Positions 57,653 to 64,000 of a stretch of DNA of 64,000 nt are shown here, in pieces (positions within the stretch are counted from its first letter, which is position 1; each line of letters opens with the position of its first letter). The notes beneath the pieces are model-generated. The model saw nothing but the letters and a program-made list of their open reading frames with translations, had not been told where the DNA came from and made no database searches. The translations under genes and the position numbers were made by a program. This DNA comes from Arenicola marina (Eukaryota; Annelida; Polychaeta; Arenicolidae): positions 28,209,639 to 28,273,638 of the forward strand of contig OZ025263.1 of assembly GCA_964019135.1 (NCBI GenBank), in the 5' to 3' direction.

Positions 57653-60439
57653 TCGTTTTCAGATGGCGCTCCAGCTCGCTGGGGAACCGGAAGCGTCGGT
57701 CGCACCCGGGACACGGATGCTTCAGGGCGGCCTCCTTCTGGGCCGGACTCTGGTATGTGTGCTTATTGCGCACGTGGTTGTGGAGGGAGCTGTGATGGGT
57801 GAACGAGTCCCCGCAGTGGTTACACACGTTGGGTTTCTTGCCCAGGTGGCTGTTCATGTGCTCGTACAGACTGTTGCGCACTTTGAACATGTTGCCGCAC
57901 GTCTTACAGCGGTAGCGGTACACGCCGTGCTCGGTCTTCACGGACACCTGGTCGAAAAACTCCGTCACCGTAAAGTTGGGAGACGCCGGGAGGGGGGAGA
58001 CGCTCCTCCGACCTTCACCTTCGCTGGATTCAAAGCCTTGACCTTGGCTTTCTTCCAAAACGTACTGCTCCTCCTCTGCAACCATGGTAACAGGCCAGTC
58101 AGGACGGAGGTAAGGCGCGAGACCAAATTGATTCTTTAAATATTCTTGGCTTTTTCTCTCTTTTATTTTTATCACATCGCTGCGCAATTAACCATAACAG
58201 GGGATGTAACAAACTAAAAGTATTTAAATACAAAAGTTGGCTTAAACGAAATTTAGTTTAAAAACGTAAAATCATAAAATAATATAATCCAATATCAAAA
58301 GCATTCTGTGGTTAGAAACTCAATACATAATCGCGTCCATATGAAGGGGCTGGATATATTAGTTTGGAATCAATTTGGCCTCTTGGCCCTACCTTTGACG
58401 GGACTCTGGGTGGAGGGGCTGGTCGACGCGCCCGGTATCTCTTCCAGCAGTTGTTCCGGAAAGACATGCTGCAGAGATATGGCCGGCAGCGACATGACTC
58501 CACCCTTCATGAAGGCCTCGACAGAAGGCAGGGTGGGGGAGACGGGGGAGGGGAGGGGCTGCGAGACCCCCCCTCCCCCTACACCCACGGTGCCGGTGGC
58601 GGTGGTGGCGACGCCCGCTGCTCCGGTCGGAGACGACAGCTGCGGCCTCTGGTGGTGGTGGTGGGCAGCGGCGTCACCACCCGTCAGCGACGCCGACGGG
58701 CTGCGCCGAGGCGAGCCGCCGGAACCGGAAGTGGCGGCGCCACCACCCGTGAGCGACTTCATCAGCGGGAACTTGGTGTCCTTGTGCCGCCACGTGTAGT
58801 GCTGCTTAAGCGACTGGAGGTTCATGAAGTCCTGGGCGCAGATCTCACACTGGAAGTCCTTGGGGATCTTGTCCTTGTGGCGCCGCTTGATGTGGGCGCA
58901 CAGGCTGGCGAAGTGGGTGAAGGAGTCGCCGCAGTGCTTACACACGTGCGGCTTCTTGCCGAAGTGCGTGTTGATGTGGTCCTTCAGCGTGTGTTTGAAG
59001 TTGTACGCCTTCGCGCAGTACGGGCAGTTGAACTTCCCGTCCGGGGACCGCTGGATGTCCGCCGCCGGATCCTTGGGTTCCTGGAGCGGGAAGCCGAAGG
59101 CCATGGGGGGGACCGGGCCACCCCCGGGCGAGGGCGGCGGGGGGAGGGGGAACATGGGCATGGGCGGCAGCATGGGGAAGGCCCCCATGGGGGAGAACTG
59201 GGTGCACATGCTCAAGAGGGCGTCCTGCGCCCGGGAGTGCGGGGTGCCTTCACCCCCGCGGGGCAGGGGCGACGGCAGCTGCTGCTCCGGGGGTAGGCAG
59301 GCCGCGTTCTCCGTCTTAATCCTGTCCAGCAGGGATAACTGTCCTGAGCCACCATGCACGGAACCGTCGACGGTCGTCTGCCCAGTGTGGTGGTCTCTGT
59401 ACAGCGTTGCTTCTTCTGTCGTTGCCCCGCCATATTTTCTACGTGAATTACTCTCAGCGGCAACTCCCCCGCCACCACCATTTTCCTCCTCCATCCAGGA
59501 CCCCGCGTTCATGTTATGAACAGCGTCCGAAGGGCGTTGATCTGGATTCCGAGCGGCTTCCTCTCCGTTGCCGCTGTCCCAGGCGGCGAGAGGATCCATC
59601 TGGTTCCTGGCGGCGGAAGCGGCGGCGGAACCAGCCGCCTTCTTCCGGCCGCGCGCCGCCTTGTGGCCGGGGTTGTGTCTCCAGGTCACGTGCTGCTTCA
59701 GCGACTGCTCATTGGGAAAGCGATTCCCGCAGAGGTCGCACTGGAACTCCCGCGGCATGAAGTTGAAGTGTCTCCGCTTGATGTGCGCGCACATGCTGGC
59801 CAGGTGGGAGAACGTCAGGGCGCAGTACTTGCACACGTGCGGCCGGCGACCCGTGTGCTTGTTGATGTGGTCCTTTAAATTGTGCTTAAAGCTGTAGTTC
59901 TTGGGGCAGAAGGGACAACGGTACTTGCCGTCCTTGCGCGACAACGTCATCATAGGCTGGAGTTCAGACTGGGGCTGGGGCGGCTGAGGGGGCGGGGCTG
60001 GAGGCGGCTGCGATCGCTTTCTGCCCTGCTGCGTCCCGGGCGCTCTGGGCGTCGTCTGCTTCCCGACATCCCTCGCGCGCTCGCGGCCATCAGCCAATCC
60101 CCTGCCGTGTCCACACACGGCTTCCTCGCGCGTCTCCCTGGCCCGGCCACCCGATTCCAGATCTCCATCACCCGGATCCTCCTGTTTGATCACCTGATCC
60201 GGCAACAGTTCCTGCTCGCACTCCAGGTAGGGCAGACCCTGCGGCGTCTGCAGACGCGGCGGGGATTTCTCGCCTATTTGCTCGGTGATCTGGGCGATGA
60301 GCACTGAGGACCGGTCAGACACCAAGCACACGGTGCCTTCAATGCGCAGCTCCTCCACGTAGAAGGCCTCCTTGCGGCACAACTCGATCAGGGCATCCGT
60401 GATGAGAGCTCGCATGACTTGATGCTTGTTCGTCCCCAT
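57624..60439 (-). CDS. C2H2 zinc-finger protein, two exons, 832 aa with nine fingers (689 aa if the intron is retained)
   Basis: Exon 1 is 60439-58393. A donor (AAAG|GTAGGG) joins in matching phase to exon 2, 58075-57624, whose acceptor is GGTTGCAG. Reading through the intron instead ends at 58370 after KGRAKRPN. The start MGTNKHQV has a good context (G at -3, G at +4); a GTG three codons upstream is not used. The N-terminal 60 residues (DALIELCRKEAFYVEEL... FLV-like strand pattern) look like a small folded domain that I recall from other amphioxus zinc-finger proteins. Fingers 1-3 lie at about 173-255, fingers 4-6 at about 470-552 and fingers 7-9 at about 737-829, each triplet separated by Pro/Gly/Ser-rich linkers. 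Triplets share the pattern DGKYxCPxC...KHxLKDHINxH...KPHVCKxC...SFTHxASLCAHIKRRH, so they arose by internal duplication. Probably a nuclear DNA-binding regulator. The target is unknown. Confidence 0.85.
58370..58392 (-). other. Alternative C terminus of the zinc-finger protein by intron retention
   Basis: If the 317-nt intron (58392-58076) is not removed, translation runs seven codons past the donor (GRAKRPN) and stops. The product has six fingers and lacks the third triplet. Both forms are open, so the intron could switch finger number. No transcript evidence is available here. Confidence 0.45.
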
Positions 60440-61781
60440 GACGAACACACGGAATCCAACCTACACCAACGTCATCTGAATGAGAGGAAAATAGTCTTTC
60501 CTGAAGCTGAAAGTGCCCAGTATTGCAGGAAACAAAAATGTCATATAAATCAAAATGTCAAAATAGGCAATGTCTCAAAGGCATATTAATGTTATCTATG
60601 TATAATTTTCCATGATGATATATAGTGGCTGCCATGCATAAAAAAATCATGGCTGAGAAAGATATATACATGTGTATTCTTTTATGCTCACATAAATGTA
60701 CCTCTTGCAGTTACAACTACTATGATCAGATTTCAAATATATATTCAAATATTGAGATAATTTAGGTGCCTGAAACAAGTCTATTTGAGTTAGCAAGTGT
60801 ACTGGCACTGCAGTAGGATGTTATCATTATTACAGGGTTATAGTGGGTCGCAATGTCTAGTAGATACAAATAGTTTTAAGAGCAAGTATGCAATATATAA
60901 GTTATAAGTTATAAAGATAAAAGAGGTGTTATAGCTAATTTAGAATATATATACATTATATAGGTAATGAGCATGCATGTATGTTACATGCCTTAGTCTT
61001 TGCTTACCCATTTTTGTAAACAAGAAACAATTAATTTGTGGCCTTAAAGATTGCCCTAAGAGGGGATTTTCATTGGTCAGCTGGCTAATACTTTCAGTTT
61101 GGTCAGCAAGGGTGGGTCCCTACCCATAGGCTGGATGAGTGTATGGTTGCTGTATAGGTCCAGGGGCATGGCATGGACAGTTTTCATAACTATGATTTGT
61201 GAGGGCGGAGACATGACCCAGTGGAGATAACATTCAGATTACCTGACCTCGGCCAGGTATTATTCATTAAGCAGCTTGAAAATGTTGCTACTACAATAGC
61301 ATAACAGAACTACTGTACACTGCCTTTTTGAAGCTTGCGGCTACTATTAGGAAGTTGCATGATGCACCTTCTGGATTTGACTGCAAAGTTGTGGTACAGC
61401 TTTAAATACGGCATTTTGCCGATTTCAAGTAGGCATAGCGAGGGGGCGGTGTTGCAAAAATAATTGAAAACATCATCAGTGTAACTTGATATGGCTGTCA
61501 TCCTCACATGAACTGTAATAGGTTACTCGGGCTAGACAGAAACGTGGTACTGGGTAGGCGTGACAAGTAACTCATAAATATGCAGTACATGTCAGGAGAT
61601 CCCGCCACTGGTGTGACACTTGATAAGAGGTGTGATGGCAGAGGGATAGGCAAATGTTTGTCATAATGACTGCTTGTATAAACAACCTTACTTGACGCCA
61701 GAGTAATTGGCTTGGTTCGATGGATGGGGTTATGATAAGCAGGGACACAGGAAAGGGCATTGGGTAGCAGTAACATATAGG
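60440..61781. other. Upstream region of the zinc-finger gene
   Basis: AT-rich. A GTTGGTGTAG just before the coding start on the minus strand could be an acceptor for a 5' non-coding exon. Promoter not located. Confidence 0.35.
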
Positions 61782-61925
61782 GGTCTGGAAGGGTTAAATG
61801 GGGAACAGGCATGTTTAAAAAATGGCATTCGATATTGACCTCCAAATTCTGATACTGAGGATTTGAAAAAAGAAGGTTGTGAAAAATTTACAATTGATAT
61901 GGAAAATTTAAAAAAATTGATACTT
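61782..61925 (-). repeat. Dispersed CGACA-rich repeat, copy 3 (decayed, partial)
   Basis: GGGTCTGGAAGGGTTAAATG then CATTCGATATTGACCTCC matches the left part of the two other copies with many CpG-decay changes. Confidence 0.5.
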
Positions 61926-62049
61926 AGATGCTAGGCCTAATAAGATATCAAATGTGGCTTCTGCTGAAATCAAATGTTTATGCATATAATTTCCCTAATG
62001 CCTAAAAAATGTTTAGTTCAGTAATAGCTGATATAAGTGTTATTATACC

Positions 62050-62440
62050 TATTTTGACCGCAAGACGTTTTGACCACCAGTAGGGTTAGAAGGTAAAGTT
62101 TGTATTGGGCATGGTGTAGAGGGTTTGGTGGTTGGTATTTAAACGGGTAGAGACATGCCCAGATGAAGAAGGATTGAAATAGCTGGTCGTTATCCTTAAT
62201 CAGCTGATATATGGCAACTGGGGCGTTACTGGGCAGCTATGTCAGCTACATTAACTCAACGATATCAGCTCCACCGGCCGGAATACAGGGTTGGGAATAC
62301 TAGGATCTGATGAGCTAGCTACCTGCCTGGAGTAGCGACTCACCCACTACTAGCGAGACAGGGTCCCATTCCCCAGCTACATATGAGGCCTCCTTCCCCT
62401 TGACACTTCCAGTTAAATCACCCAGCAGTCAAAATGAACC
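62050..62440 (+). mobile_element. MITE-like repeat, CATTTTGAC family, copy 2
   Basis: Left end ATTTTGACCGC and right end GCAGTCAAAATG are inverted. The interior aligns with 27064-27410 with extra insertions. No coding sequence. Confidence 0.6.
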
Positions 62441-63063
62441 ACTGTCAAAGTGAGCATACACATGTACACTGATGCAAATACTTGAGGCAGGAGTGCAATA
62501 ATTGGAAAAGCCTGCAATTTAATTTGCATAAACAAAGGACGATTGATTTAATAAAGGCCCAGTTCGAGACAGGCCTGATTCCACTGGCAAGTGACATCAG
62601 ACTTCTGACAAAAGGCTAAGACTAGTAGGCTAAGATCTTCCCGAATTATCGCTCATTTATTACCTTGTCGTCAGTTATCAATATACGTAGCATGGCGGGT
62701 TCCATCGGTTTAGAGTATCCACAACATCTTTGCAAATATATATGGCGAGATGATACCGCTAAAGATGGCTCTATATTAATGACATGATAAAGAAATATTC
62801 CCTACTTTTGGTTCTTAGCAGAGGAATATTTTCATTATCCAACTCTGTCACTGATGGACTGAGTATTTTGTTCTAGCTTCTTCCACCCAGTGGTCACATT
62901 TTTCAGCCCGGTAGATCGTTCCCGCGGTCGGGGTGGGGGCACTATACATATAGTTAGGTATATACAGATGTGCCGCCCAAATGACGCCCCTTTTTTGCCT
63001 TTTTTCTCTCAATCCCCGAAGCAGAAATCTACAATTTCTGTCGATGTGCCCATCTGAGACTGC

Positions 63064-63348
63064 AGGGGCGGATCTAGGAATTTGCCAAGGGGGGGGTTGC
63101 TCTCTGAAAACTTCCGACCGGGGGTGTGCTCTCTGAAAACTTGCGACCGGGGGGGGGGGGGCTTGGGCTTGGAGAACCCGAGTTTAACAAAGATGTATGT
63201 TCAGTTTCCCAAGAGGGGGGGGGGGGGTTGCTCTTAAGACTTGGGACTTTACCATGTATGTTATCATGTTTCTTGTATGTTCTGGTTCCCAAGGGGGGGG
63301 TGGTGTTGCAAACCTCCTAACCCCCCCCCCCCTAGATCCGCCCCTTGA
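63064..63348 (+). mobile_element. MITE with AGGGGCGGATC terminal inverted repeats
   Basis: Ends AGGGGCGGATCTAGG and CCTAGATCCGCCCCT are perfect inverses. The interior is made of G-runs and C-runs with TGCTCTCTGAAAACTT twice. Such ends are widespread in non-autonomous hAT-type elements of marine animals (recalled). A clear 8-bp duplication is not evident. Confidence 0.7.
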
Positions 63349-64000
63349 CTGACGTTTCTTTTCTTCAAAATTGCAGTTCTTTAACTAGGCCTGGTCCAGT
63401 TAATTGACATCGAAACTGTTCAAATAATTAACCTCCAGACACTTTGTCATGTTCGAATGTCAGTGTCAAATTTAGATGTCTCTTTTAACCCCAAAGTTTT
63501 GTCAGTGAGTGTTTATTTTATATGCCTTTTTTAACCACAACTTTCTGTCAGTGTCTACTAAAATTTTTTTTATCTCCCAATGGCCACAAAATCGCGCACT
63601 TTTCTCTCGCTCTCCAAATGCTTTCTATGACATGGGGCGGCACACTCCAACACAGTACTAATGTAGTGCGCCACCCCCTCTCCCGGGGTCGTTCCACACG
63701 ATCGATCAAAAACACATTTTGCACCATAATTAGGCTGGGCCTCGGAAGGATTTTTCCATCATAAAGTGCATATGAATTGATAAATATAGGTCTAAAAAAT
63801 GCTTCTTTTTTTGGCTAGAATCGAAGTGACTTGCAATTTAATCAGTGTGATCGTAGAAAGAGCTCTGATAATAAACTGTATTTAACACATTTTATTTTGG
63901 CTCGTGTCCTTTCTTAAACTATGCAGTTTTCATAGAATGAACCATATCTATACGCTTTCGGGGGACTGTTCAATATTTGGTTTAACGTTTCAATTCAAAT
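63349..64000. other. Gene-free spacer to window end
   Basis: AT-rich; nothing recognised. Confidence 0.4.

Noticed and set aside
57642-58139. 165-codon plus-strand frame
   Set aside because: Antisense of the zinc-finger exon 2.
58364-60307. Plus-strand open frames of up to 310 codons opposite the zinc-finger gene
   Set aside because: Antisense shadows of a GC-rich coding exon. The minus strand has canonical C2H2 fingers.
1-64000. Possible retroelement or virus-derived coding sequence
   Set aside because: No reverse transcriptase, integrase, capsid or envelope-like motif was recognised in any frame. Mobile DNA here is non-coding SINEs and MITEs.

Overview
This is eukaryotic genomic DNA from a marine invertebrate, most likely a cephalochordate (amphioxus) or a close deuterostome. 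The reasons are short exons separated by introns of about 0.3-4.5 kb, animal-type genes, many copies of a tRNA-derived SINE, several MITE families, and a very heavy load of minisatellites. The species call is an inference (about 0.5). There is one 200-bp assembly gap (16678-16877).

Four gene loci can be supported. (1) The minus-strand terminal exon (12045-12925) of an unrecognised single-pass membrane protein; its upstream exons are not securely found. (2) A complete seven-exon phosphopantothenoylcysteine synthetase (PPCS) gene on the plus strand, 28386-34568, predicted 304 aa. (3) A complete eight-exon secreted arylsulfatase of the ARSB/ARSI/ARSJ group on the plus strand, 42823-52084, predicted 608 aa. 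(4) A C2H2 zinc-finger gene on the minus strand, 57624-60439: two exons give 832 aa and nine fingers, and reading through the single intron gives 689 aa and six fingers. PPCS acts in cytosolic coenzyme A synthesis, the sulfatase in the secretory pathway or lysosome, and the zinc-finger protein presumably in the nucleus. Nothing suggests that they work together.

Layout. 0-12 kb is gene-free: low-complexity tracts, SINEs, a perfect 38-bp-arm hairpin (4497-4576) and one MITE. 12-15.6 kb holds the membrane-protein exon followed by a 2.5-kb, 24-bp minisatellite with higher-order structure. 15.6-26.1 kb is a cluster of satellites (57, 36, 30/39, 37, 24 and 80-bp units) with SINEs and MITEs. 26-35 kb holds PPCS, with a fold-back repeat in intron 1. 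35-42 kb is a SINE/MITE-rich spacer. 42.3-52.1 kb is the arylsulfatase. 52-57 kb is an AT-rich spacer with dispersed repeats. 57.2-60.4 kb is the zinc-finger gene. 60.4-64 kb is spacer with MITEs.

The most notable pattern is that several tandem arrays are copied from exon edges. The 3' edge and splice donor of arylsulfatase exon 6 are repeated about 147 times and fill its 4.5-kb intron. Exon 3 of the same gene has its donor edge repeated about five times and its acceptor edge duplicated. Sequence just upstream of the exon 7 acceptor is duplicated. The last codons and stop of the zinc-finger gene are repeated six times downstream. No retroelement reverse transcriptase or capsid-type coding sequence was recognised.
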